Below are positions 6,871 through 15,050 of a stretch of DNA of 64,000 nt, one piece after another. Positions within the stretch are counted from its first letter, which is position 1, and every line of letters begins with the position of its first letter. The notes under the pieces are model-generated. The model had not been told where the DNA came from. It saw only the letters and a program-made list of their open reading frames with translations, and ran no database searches. The translations under genes and the position numbers were made by a program. Origin of the DNA: QZLE01 sp033852075 (lineage in GTDB: Bacteria; Pseudomonadota; Gammaproteobacteria; QZLD01); assembly GCA_033852075.1 (NCBI GenBank), contig JAWSVC010000010.1, forward strand, positions 1 through 64,000, read 5' to 3'.

Positions 6871-8103
6871 TTAATTTGCCTGTTGACTAAATGATTGTTG
6901 ACGAAAACCGGGCGTTGTATGTTCGAATAGAGGCGTTGATGGTGTAGCAAGTGCTAGTTCAAGAGCCGCCCGTTCTCGCTGTTTTTGATTTCCTTTGTGC
7001 CAGATAAATTGCATGTGGTCTTCGTTTATCTCTTTACCGGTAAAGTAGCGTTTTTCATTATCAAATTTTTCTTTATTATCTTCCCACCATTCATTAAAGC
7101 CTGAGTATGGAAGTTGCGCCCATAATTCCTGATAGTCATCACTTTCAATAGCAGAGGTATCTGCCAGAATAGGTACAATATTTCCATGATCTTCTGAATA
7201 AAGTGCCATACCGGTAATTGTGCAGAATGCATGGCTGGCATATGGAGTTATTTGTTGTTTTTGAGTCAAGCTGATTAACCATGGAATAAATTTAGTGCTA
7301 CCAAGAACCTCAAAACATTTTATGATGCGTTGTGGAAGAACATTGCATGCGGTCAGGTGGTTAACCCATGATGTAGCCTGTTCAACCTGTATTGTTGCAA
7401 AGCTGGAATTGGTTGCTGTTTCTTTAAGTGTTTCGGGAATTACGTATTCTGGTTTGTCATTTAATGATTCAATAAGGTTGCTTATTCCTTTTATATCTCC
7501 AAGTAGGGCGCAGGAATAACTGGCCCAGAAACGATGATTGTAATCTTCGGATGCAAGTTTATCTGCAATAGATGGGTAAAAATCGGTTAGAGCAAGTTCG
7601 CCTATCATTCTTATACTGGAAGCTAAAATTTTATTGTCATGGCTATTAACTGCTGATAGAAGATCTATATCTGGTCTTATGCGGTGTAAACGCCAGGCCT
7701 CAAGAGCAATGTATTGAAGCTCTGTTTTTTCTGATTTCCAAAGCTTATAAATGGTAGAACTTATGGTTGGATAATCAATCCATGCAAGCGCTGTGATAAT
7801 CTCGTTTTCTGGGGCCTCGGCTTCAAATGCTGCTGAAATAAGAGATGTTAGATCAACTTCTTTCAAGGAGGCTGACGCAATTAATATACAATAAAATTTA
7901 TCAGGATCCTCAATGTCAAAGCTTTGATTGGATTCTTCAATTAATTCTGGTGATGATGGCAGTAGACGAAAGAGTCCTGCAAGTCTGCGGTCTAATTGGA
8001 CTAGGCTGCTAAGGTCAAAATACTCAGATGTGGATGCGTTGCATCTTTGAAACCAAAGAAATGAGGCTTCGTCGAGTATTTGTCTAAAAAGGCTTGAGTC
8101 CAC
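6871..8103 (-). CDS. TIGR02270-family HEAT-like T6SS-associated protein
   Basis: A 410-residue cytoplasmic protein with alpha-helical, HEAT/armadillo-like repeats (for example LASSIRMIGELALTDFYPSI and RFWASYSCALLGDIKGI, residues about 155-205). It matches the TIGR02270 family, which is found beside vgrG and hcp in T6SS clusters and has no established function. The start is GTG at 8103, because an in-frame TAA lies immediately upstream. It lies between vgrG and the ketosynthase-like gene in a tight same-strand block. An adaptor role for effector loading is plausible but not shown by the sequence. Confidence 0.72.
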   Translation of the reverse strand: MDSSLFRQILDEASFLWFQRCNASTSEYFDLSSLVQLDRRLAGLFRLLPSSPELIEESNQSFDIEDPDKFYCILIASASLKEVDLTSLISAAFEAEAPENEIITALAWIDYPTISSTIYKLWKSEKTELQYIALEAWRLHRIRPDIDLLSAVNSHDNKILASSIRMIGELALTDFYPSIADKLASEDYNHRFWASYSCALLGDIKGISNLIESLNDKPEYVIPETLKETATNSSFATIQVEQATSWVNHLTACNVLPQRIIKCFEVLGSTKFIPWLISLTQKQQITPYASHAFCTITGMALYSEDHGNIVPILADTSAIESDDYQELWAQLPYSGFNEWWEDNKEKFDNEKRYFTGKEINEDHMQFIWHKGNQKQRERAALELALATPSTPLFEHTTPGFRQQSFSQQAN

Positions 8104-8209
8104 TTATTATTCCATTACGCCAAAGGGATAGGTATTTAAAACCAGATAATCAAAATAATAGCAAAAATTGATGAGAATTGGATTGAATAAAAGCTAAACC
8201 AAATGAAAT

Positions 8210-10048
8210 TTAGTTAATCTTTACTATCCCACCTTTGATGGTGGTCATCGCGCTACCATTAACAGTGACGTTAACACCTTTTATGGTAATTTCCCCAGAT
8301 GATGACATCTTAATTTCAGAGGCCCCGGTTTTGAGTGTTATGCTGCTGCCTGCCTCAATCGTCATGTTGCTTCCAACGGTAATTGTATCATTATTTCCGA
8401 TGTCGCTGGAACGGTTATTCCCAACATTTCTAGTTTCATTATTACCAATTGATGAACTTAAATCGTGTTCAATTGTGATATTGGAGTCATTTTCAACGTG
8501 CTGCTTATAATCTTTTTCTGCATGAAAGTAGACTTGTTCTGAACCGATGGTGTCGTCAAAGCGTAATTCATTGAAGTTTGCAGTGCCACCGCTTTTAGTA
8601 GATCTGCTTTTAATGCCGCTTTGGTTTTTGTTGGCAGGGCAGTCATATGGCAGTCCTTGTTCGCCATTATAAACGCGACCGGTAATGATTGGGCGGTCTG
8701 GATCGCCTTCGATAAAGTCGACAATAACTTCTTGGCCAACACGTGGGTGGAAAACAATACCCCAGTTTTTACCAGCCCAGTTTTGGGCGACACGAATCCA
8801 GCATGAACTATTTTCATCGCTATTGCCTTCGCGGTCCCAGTGGAATTGAACCTTAACGCGGCCAAATTCATCTACATAGATCTCATCTGCAGCCGGACCG
8901 CTTACAATGGCAGTTTGTACTCCATTAATGTGTGGTTTTTTTGCTGTACGTTTTTGTCTGAATGGGACATTTTTAGGAATACAGGTAAAGGTGTTGCTGA
9001 AGTCCTGAATGGCGTATTCCGCATTAGTATGGGAGCGATCTTCGGCATATATTTCGATGCTGGTTATCAAAAATTCTTTCTTGGCTTCTTCTTTAACTAC
9101 GTATTTGTCCAGCTTGAAGGTTCCGCCGGCATAAAAACTACGGCAGTGGCTGGATGCAATGAAGGTGTTCTCATCAACCTCCATCTCTTCCATGCGGATC
9201 TTGGTTTCATTTTTGCCGTCACCACTTTCAAAATATTCGCCAGGATAGTCGTAGATTTCGTAGTTGCCAGTTTCTGAAACTTTAGATAAACCATTTGCTT
9301 TGGTTGTTAAATCCGTGCTTGGCTTTTTAAAGTTGAATGCGCGCTGAGTATATTTGCCAGATGGGAACTTGGCTGATTTTTCCCAGGTATAGATATGGTC
9401 ATTGGCGCGCGACCCGCTATGAAATTCTACAGATCCTTCTGCACATGGTTGGTAGTCTGATTTGTCATCCGTTAAATGGATAATGTGGTCACCATTCTTG
9501 TGCTCGGTATAGTAAGAAATACCTGCTTCTTGCATCAATCGGGTAACGAAGTTTAGGTCGGACTCGCGATATTGTACGCAATACTCATGCTTTGGATAGG
9601 TTCCGGAAAGTTTATCTTTGGTGAATTTGGAAACTCCGTATTCATTAAAAATCTTTTCGATTATTTCTGGGATAGTTCTGTTTTGGAATATACGGCAGTC
9701 TGTGGTTTTTCCAAGGAACCAAAGCCAAGGAACGACTGTGGCTTTGTATTCACGCACCTCGCCTTTGTCGGTGCCGATTTTTTGCGGAGAACTGGCCCAA
9801 AAGCGGCTGACGTAACCATTGAATGGGCGCCATTCTTTTTTACCCTGAAGCTCGAACATAAAGGTGATGTTCTTTCCAATGATCTTATTTGGATCAAGGC
9901 TGACATCTTCAGAAAGCATGGTTAGTTGATATTGGAAAGGCTGCCCAAGAGTTTCTTTGCCTCTGAACTGTACAAGCTGTAAAACATCTTTGCCAAAAGG
10001 TGTCTCAACGCTTAATAGTCGGTTTTCCTGTATGATCTGTTCAGACAT
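8210..10048 (-). CDS. vgrG: VgrG / TssI spike protein
   Basis: A 612-residue T6SS spike that sits on the Hcp tube and pierces the target cell. Residues about 1-380 are the gp27-like base (ETPFGKDVLQLVQFRG, YRESDLNFVTRLMQEAGISY). An OB-fold with EIYVDEFGRVKVQFHWDREG and WAGKNWGIVFHPRVGQEVIV follows. The gp5-like beta-helix has repeating NITIE, NVGNN and ITVGSN strands and ends ITIKGVNVTVNGSA. There is no C-terminal effector extension, so cargo would need a PAAR protein or adaptor, and none is encoded in the window. It is followed by the TIGR02270 and ketosynthase-like genes. Two hairpins upstream separate it from hcp and may lower its expression relative to Hcp. Confidence 0.95.
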   Translation of the reverse strand: MSEQIIQENRLLSVETPFGKDVLQLVQFRGKETLGQPFQYQLTMLSEDVSLDPNKIIGKNITFMFELQGKKEWRPFNGYVSRFWASSPQKIGTDKGEVREYKATVVPWLWFLGKTTDCRIFQNRTIPEIIEKIFNEYGVSKFTKDKLSGTYPKHEYCVQYRESDLNFVTRLMQEAGISYYTEHKNGDHIIHLTDDKSDYQPCAEGSVEFHSGSRANDHIYTWEKSAKFPSGKYTQRAFNFKKPSTDLTTKANGLSKVSETGNYEIYDYPGEYFESGDGKNETKIRMEEMEVDENTFIASSHCRSFYAGGTFKLDKYVVKEEAKKEFLITSIEIYAEDRSHTNAEYAIQDFSNTFTCIPKNVPFRQKRTAKKPHINGVQTAIVSGPAADEIYVDEFGRVKVQFHWDREGNSDENSSCWIRVAQNWAGKNWGIVFHPRVGQEVIVDFIEGDPDRPIITGRVYNGEQGLPYDCPANKNQSGIKSRSTKSGGTANFNELRFDDTIGSEQVYFHAEKDYKQHVENDSNITIEHDLSSSIGNNETRNVGNNRSSDIGNNDTITVGSNMTIEAGSSITLKTGASEIKMSSSGEITIKGVNVTVNGSAMTTIKGGIVKIN

Positions 10049-10170
10049 CTAGCGCGTAGCCCTATAAAAAAATCAACATGTTCAATTTTATTATGGACGA
10101 TCCGTAACGAAATTGAAGTTGTAGTAATTATACTTTAGGTTTTTTGTGCTGATTTTATTTAATCAGCTAA

Positions 10171-10230
10171 AAAGCCTTTCTGCAAAGAATCCTGAGAATT
10201 TATTGTTGGAAGGCTTTGCAGAAAAGCCTT
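10171..10230 (-). promoter_or_regulatory. Long stem-loop between hcp and vgrG
   Basis: Arms AAAGCCTTTCTGCAAAG (10171-10187) and CTTTGCAGAAAAGCCTT (10214-10230) pair over about 16 bp with one mismatch and a 26-nt loop. It lies about 120 nt before the vgrG start and after the hcp terminator hairpin, so it could stabilise or attenuate the hcp-vgrG transcript. Confidence 0.6.
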
Positions 10231-10265
10231 GGTCTTTTGTTTGTATTGATCTGGTTTAGAATAGA

Positions 10266-10287
10266 AGGGCCGCAGCAAAGCGGCCCT
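10266..10287 (-). terminator. Terminator-like hairpin after hcp
   Basis: Perfect 8-bp arms AGGGCCGC/GCGGCCCT around a 6-nt loop, about 25 nt after the hcp stop codon. The downstream tract TCTATTC is only moderately U-rich, so termination is probably partial and lets some transcripts reach vgrG. Confidence 0.72.
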
Positions 10288-10311
10288 GCCATTATTCCAT
10301 TTGTCTGGGAA

Positions 10312-10785
10312 TTAAACCATTTTACCCAAAGATACGTCGTAAATTTGAGAAACTGGAGTAGCAACGTTATTTTGGTCATCGTGAGGGATGTAACGTAGCT
10401 CAATTTTTGTAAAGCTTAGAGAAATTGTCTCAATAGGACGCTCGCCATCAGAGTTTACAGTGTAGCTGCTGATCATGCAGTCACGTAGTGTGTATTCGAT
10501 GTAGCTTTGTAGAGTGTCATCAGTTTTTGTAAGGTGGATTTTTATTTCTTTACCTTTACCAACGCAAGATTCCATGAATAGGTATGGAGTAGCATCATCA
10601 GTTAGTTTTGTGAAAGTTACTTCGCTGATAGTGGTTGAAGTAGCTTCACGGTTTTGGTTTGTACCTGTTTTAGCAGATAGTGCACGAGAAACACCCCAAG
10701 ATAGAGTGTCGATATCGATCCATTCTTCGTGACCTTCAGCTGTAGCTTCGCCCTTGATGCCTTCATAGTTTAGATACATTGACAT
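10312..10785 (-). CDS. hcp: Hcp / TssD tube protein
   Basis: A 157-residue Hcp-family protein forming the hexameric rings of the T6SS tube. It starts MSMYLNYEGIKGEA and contains WIDIDTLSWGVSRA, EVTFTKLTDDATPYLF and the late segment ETISLSFTKIELRY, all typical of Hcp1-type proteins. I set the start at ATG 10785, where AAGGAG lies 7 nt upstream; a 9-codon longer frame has no such site. It has its own long upstream region and a hairpin terminator, consistent with high independent expression. There is no effector extension. Confidence 0.95.
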   Translation of the reverse strand: MSMYLNYEGIKGEATAEGHEEWIDIDTLSWGVSRALSAKTGTNQNREATSTTISEVTFTKLTDDATPYLFMESCVGKGKEIKIHLTKTDDTLQSYIEYTLRDCMISSYTVNSDGERPIETISLSFTKIELRYIPHDDQNNVATPVSQIYDVSLGKMV

Positions 10786-11256
10786 AGGATAACTCCTTAT
10801 TTTATTGTTCAAAAAATATAGTTAAAAAAACTAATACTCTGCGCTTTCAGATACAACCCATATTTTCGATTTATACCGAATGGCATCAGTGTAAAAAGTC
10901 CTTGTTTTAATATGATCTCCAAAGTGCCTTTTGGCTATGTAACTTTGCTATTAATTTCGCAAAATTGCAATAGTTTAATATAAAAACACATACAAAGATC
11001 GCTCTTTACTAAAATATTATGGAATAGAATATATTTGGCTAAGCCGTGATGAATGTCTGATTACAATTATTGACTTGTGTTCAGTTTTGGTCTTAATCAA
11101 AAATATTATCTAAGTCTTTAAAACTTTCCATAATATATTTATGGCTAAAGATAGCATTTTGTTTTTGGAAATGGAAGAGGTTTTTATAAAAAAGTTTAAA
11201 TTTATTGGGCTATATGTTGGTATAGCCCAATAATAGGCATCTCAAGTGTTAACTAG
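10786..11256 (-). promoter_or_regulatory. hcp upstream region
   Basis: This 471-bp AT-rich gap lies between clpV and hcp. It contains the clpV terminator hairpin and must hold the hcp promoter. I searched for a sigma-54 GGCAC..TTGC pair, which is common at hcp genes, and did not find one. No gene is visible. Confidence 0.45.
11204..11231 (-). terminator. Hairpin after clpV
   Basis: Perfect 11-bp arms ATTGGGCTATA/TATAGCCCAAT with a 6-nt loop, 25 nt after the clpV stop. On the minus strand an AT-rich tract with six T follows about 10 nt further on. It is likely the end of the main T6SS transcript. Confidence 0.68.
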
Positions 11257-13959
11257 TTACTTGATTGTATAAGTAAAATTATCATTTTCATCGATGTCAA
11301 TAATTGCTTTGGTCATTGGCTCTTCGCTGGCCATGCGCTCCAGGAAGTGAACCGATAATTCAGGCAGTAATGTATTGTTTAGGATGTTGTGGATATTTCT
11401 GGCGCCAGAATCAACCTCGGTGCAACGCGATACAATGTGGTTGATTACATTTTCGGTTACGGTAAGTGTTGCTTGGTAATTGTCCTTAACACGATTAATA
11501 ATAAGGCCAACTTGCAGACGAGCAATGTCAGCAAGAATCTCATCAGTAAGCGGCAGATAAGGAACGATATTTACACGGCCAAGGAATGCAGGCTTGAAGC
11601 TGTTCAGCAGTTCCGGTTTCAGTGCTGTGGTCAGGCCTTCTGCATCTGGCATTGTTTCTGGGTCGGCACATAGTTTCATGGTTAAGTCAGTACCGGCGTT
11701 TGATGTCATTATTATAATAGTGTTCTTAAAGTCGATGTCACGACCTTCACCATCTTTTAACATCCCTTTGTCAAACACTTGATAGAATATATCTTGTACG
11801 CCAGGATGCGCCTTTTCCATCTCGTCAAGAAGGATTACGCTGTATGGTTTTCTGCGTACTGCTTCAGTCAATACACCGCCTTCGCCGTAGCCAACATACC
11901 CTGGAGGGGAGCCTACAAGCATTGATACTTTGTGCTCTTCCTTGAACTCAGACATATTGATAACGGTGATGTTGCTGTCGTTGCCGTACAGTTGTTCGGT
12001 TAGTGCCAGTGCGGTTTCGGTTTTACCCACACCACTTGGGCCTGTAAGGAAGAATACGCCGATTGGGCGGCGTGGGTCGGTCAGTTTGGCTCGGGATGTA
12101 TAGATGCTTTTCGAGATTGCCTCTAGTGCATGCGGCTGGCCAACAACACGTTTTTCTAACTCGTCTTTCAGGTTGAGTACTGATTTAATTTCATCAGTTT
12201 GCATTCTGCCAACAGGGATGCCGGTCCAGTTGCCAATGATCTCTGCGATGGTTTGGCTGTCGACACATAGGTGAACCAGAGGCTCTTCCCCTTGCAATTC
12301 TTTTAACTCAGCTTTAGCGGCATTTAGTTGTTCTTGTAGCTCTGCAATGTTTACCTGACTTTCTTCAGGGGAAGGGGTGGTTTGTGCTTCTTCCTCTTCG
12401 GCCTTCACTGCATCATTAGAAGTCGCATCGCCAAGCTTAGTAGCAATCTCGTTGATCTTGCCGATTAGCTCTTTTTCTTGCTCCCAACGCTCAGTTAGCT
12501 CTTCGATCTTCTTTTCTGCTGCTGCTTTTTCTTCACCTAGTTCGTCGAGACGCTCTTGGTGATTAACTCCGGTAGCTGCCTCACGATTAAGGATATCGAT
12601 CTCTGTGGTTAGCCTTTCTACAATTCTTTGTTGCTCTTCCAGCGGAGCTGGTGTCGCTGCCTGGCTGATATTTACGCGCGCACAAGCGGTATCCAGCAGG
12701 CTGATTGATTTGTCTGGAAGTTGGCGTCCAGCGATGTATCTGCTGGAAAGTGCAACTGAATCGATAATTGCCTCATCCATAATGCGTACGTTGTGGTGTT
12801 TAGAAAGTACTCCTGCAACACCTCGCATCATCTGCACTGCACTTGGCTCGCTTGGCTCTTCAACCTTTACGACCTGGAAACGGCGGGTAAGGGCTGGGTC
12901 TTTTTCAAAGTATTTTTTGTATTCAGCCCAAGTGGTTGCAGCGACTGTGCGTAGTTCACCGCGTGCAAGAGCAGGCTTAAGTAGGTTGGCTGCGTCATTT
13001 TGACCAGCTGCTCCACCTGCGCCAATCATGGTGTGGGCTTCGTCGATAAACATGATGATTGGTTGTGGTGAGCTTTTCACCTCTTCAATTACTTGCTTAA
13101 GGCGGTTTTCAAATTCGCCCTTTACGCCAGCACCTGCTTGTAACAGACCAAGGTCGAGCATGCGAATCGAAACGTTTTTCAGGCTTTCCGGAACATCACC
13201 TTCTGCGATTCTCAAGGCAAAGCCTTCCACTACTGCGGTTTTACCGACACCGGCTTCACCAGTCATAATTGGGTTGTTCTGGCGGCGGCGGGTTAGGATG
13301 TCGATTACCTGTCTGATTTCATGGTCACGCCCAAGTACCGGGTCGATGTCGCCGGTCTTGGCTTTGGCGGTAAGGTCGATACAAAACTGATCTAGCGCCT
13401 GAGTGCTGGATGGGCCACCTTGAGGGGCGCCAGGAGCTGTTCCGCTGGCAGCAGGCGCAGCGCTGGAAACTTCCTGTGAGTTTTCATTGCTGTTTTTGAG
13501 GATGAACATTAGTTGTTTCTTCAGGGTTTCAACCTCGATCTTCATAAACTGTTCAGACATGCTCATTGCCAGACGGTTCAGTGATTCATCTGCAAGAAGT
13601 GCTATAAATAGGTGAGCTGAACGACCGGTTGCAACTGAAAATTCTACCGATGCGGTAACCCATGATTCTTTAGCGAGTTTTACCAGATAAGGAGATAACC
13701 CTGGAGCATGGTTGTTGCCGCGACGCATCTTGTCGATTGCTTTTAATATGTCTTGTTGAACAATGGCAGGGTCAATATCAAAATGGCTTAGGATAATGGG
13801 GATATCGCTATTGCTGTCTTCTAGTAGTTTTACGATCCAGTGCTCGATCTCTACGTCGTGATTAGTACGTGCAAGACAAAGCCCGATAGCGTCCTCCAGC
13901 CTTTTCTGACAGGTGGTGTTGAGCTTTTTGACTAGCGATTTGATATTAAGTCCGGCCAT
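11257..13959 (-). CDS. clpV: ClpV / TssH sheath-recycling ATPase
   Basis: A 900-residue AAA+ ATPase of the Clp/Hsp100 class that pulls apart contracted TssB-TssC sheaths. It has an N-domain (1-150), then the first AAA+ module with P-loop GEAGVGKTA (234-241) and MFIDEAHT. A long coiled-coil middle domain spans about 440-560. The second AAA+ module has P-loop GPSGVGKTE (640-647) and GSPPGYVGYGEGGVLTEAVR. The order and the linker after the N-domain distinguish it from the ClpB at 36416. It follows tssG by 28 nt with an AAAGGAA ribosome site and is followed by a hairpin. Confidence 0.96.
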   Translation of the reverse strand: MAGLNIKSLVKKLNTTCQKRLEDAIGLCLARTNHDVEIEHWIVKLLEDSNSDIPIILSHFDIDPAIVQQDILKAIDKMRRGNNHAPGLSPYLVKLAKESWVTASVEFSVATGRSAHLFIALLADESLNRLAMSMSEQFMKIEVETLKKQLMFILKNSNENSQEVSSAAPAASGTAPGAPQGGPSSTQALDQFCIDLTAKAKTGDIDPVLGRDHEIRQVIDILTRRRQNNPIMTGEAGVGKTAVVEGFALRIAEGDVPESLKNVSIRMLDLGLLQAGAGVKGEFENRLKQVIEEVKSSPQPIIMFIDEAHTMIGAGGAAGQNDAANLLKPALARGELRTVAATTWAEYKKYFEKDPALTRRFQVVKVEEPSEPSAVQMMRGVAGVLSKHHNVRIMDEAIIDSVALSSRYIAGRQLPDKSISLLDTACARVNISQAATPAPLEEQQRIVERLTTEIDILNREAATGVNHQERLDELGEEKAAAEKKIEELTERWEQEKELIGKINEIATKLGDATSNDAVKAEEEEAQTTPSPEESQVNIAELQEQLNAAKAELKELQGEEPLVHLCVDSQTIAEIIGNWTGIPVGRMQTDEIKSVLNLKDELEKRVVGQPHALEAISKSIYTSRAKLTDPRRPIGVFFLTGPSGVGKTETALALTEQLYGNDSNITVINMSEFKEEHKVSMLVGSPPGYVGYGEGGVLTEAVRRKPYSVILLDEMEKAHPGVQDIFYQVFDKGMLKDGEGRDIDFKNTIIIMTSNAGTDLTMKLCADPETMPDAEGLTTALKPELLNSFKPAFLGRVNIVPYLPLTDEILADIARLQVGLIINRVKDNYQATLTVTENVINHIVSRCTEVDSGARNIHNILNNTLLPELSVHFLERMASEEPMTKAIIDIDENDNFTYTIK

Positions 13960-13987
13960 ATTTTTTCCTTTCTTCTTTATCTATTGG

Positions 13988-15013
13988 TTATCCATGTGCA
14001 TTGATGTGAAACGTGGTGTGTTTAAGTACATCCTGCTGTTTACGTTTTTTGGTCCATGTGTTCCACCCCAGTCGCGGCGTAAATTCTTTACCCCTGTGTA
14101 AACGGCATGCAGGTACCTCGCTTGATGGCAGCATGATCTTCAGATCGAAGTTCATTCCATTGCCGGCAAAGTGCCTCACCATTTTGCATAATACCTTATG
14201 TTCTTCCGAATCAGGAAGTAATTGGGTAAATCTTTTCAAAGTTTTGGCGTGCATGATGATTGTGAATTTGCTTTGGTTATCCCAGACCCGTTTGCCAAGT
14301 ACCATGTTTTTTGAAAGCTGGTTGTACTGCCCTTTGCGATGTTTTTTGCCAGGCAGAATGGTTTTGTCATCATCATTCAAGTAGAGCCACTGCCCCTGAA
14401 ATTGTTTGATTTCAACATTGGAACCGAGAAAGTCGGCAAGTATACCTTTTAGTGCGGATGCCGATCTGACATGCCGTGCAAATAGGCCTCCGTAGTAGAT
14501 CTTTTCATTATCAAAATCGTTTTGCAGGGCACCGGTGAGGCTGCCAAGGCACTTGCTGAAATGGTCATCATTTTTGGCATCGATTAGTGATGTTTCGTAC
14601 TGAACCTGAATATTGTATTTTTCCCAGGCACGGTAGAACAGTGAAATTAGGCGGTGGTTGAACAGGTCGAAAAAGTCGCGCATCGAATAGTCTTTGATGC
14701 GCATCCGCTGCAGAACCATTTCGGTGTAATGGTCGGGCAGTACCCCTTTGGTTCCGGTAAGTCCCATAAAGGCGATGGTCATATCGGCTTTTTCTGGCTG
14801 GTCTTCACGAGGGGTTATCTTATGTACCGTGCGCCCAGGGAAGGCCAGACTCTGGTTTGCTTTGAAATGTACTACCTCTTTGGCAGGATGACTGTCGTGC
14901 CCGATCTTGCTGCGACGCTCCTCTTTGCTTCCTTGATTAAGCTTGCGCTCCAGGATCCTGACCGCACGGAAGAAGTCGAATTTTTCTGCCTCTTGAAGTA
15001 GCTGCTTATTCAT
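13988..15013 (-). CDS. tssG: TssG baseplate protein (ImpH/VasB)
   Basis: A 341-residue T6SS baseplate wedge subunit that works with TssE, TssF and TssK. Family features include the N-terminal FDFFRAVRILERKLN, VHFKANQSLAFPG, AFMGLTGTKGVLPDHYTEMV and YSMRDFFDLFNHRLISLFYR. The C-terminal third has the FTIIMHAKTLKRFTQLLP type segment. Length is normal for the family. It is sandwiched between tssF and clpV on the same strand, as in many imp/HSI clusters. The start ATG follows an AGAGAAG site. Confidence 0.93.
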   Translation of the reverse strand: MNKQLLQEAEKFDFFRAVRILERKLNQGSKEERRSKIGHDSHPAKEVVHFKANQSLAFPGRTVHKITPREDQPEKADMTIAFMGLTGTKGVLPDHYTEMVLQRMRIKDYSMRDFFDLFNHRLISLFYRAWEKYNIQVQYETSLIDAKNDDHFSKCLGSLTGALQNDFDNEKIYYGGLFARHVRSASALKGILADFLGSNVEIKQFQGQWLYLNDDDKTILPGKKHRKGQYNQLSKNMVLGKRVWDNQSKFTIIMHAKTLKRFTQLLPDSEEHKVLCKMVRHFAGNGMNFDLKIMLPSSEVPACRLHRGKEFTPRLGWNTWTKKRKQQDVLKHTTFHINAHG

Positions 15014-15050
15014 AAGCTTCTCTTCTCTATAGTTATTGCTTCTAAAAAAA

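Noticed and set aside
10786..11256. Sigma-54 promoter upstream of hcp
   Set aside because: A GGCAC word occurs on the minus strand, but no TTGC follows at the required spacing.
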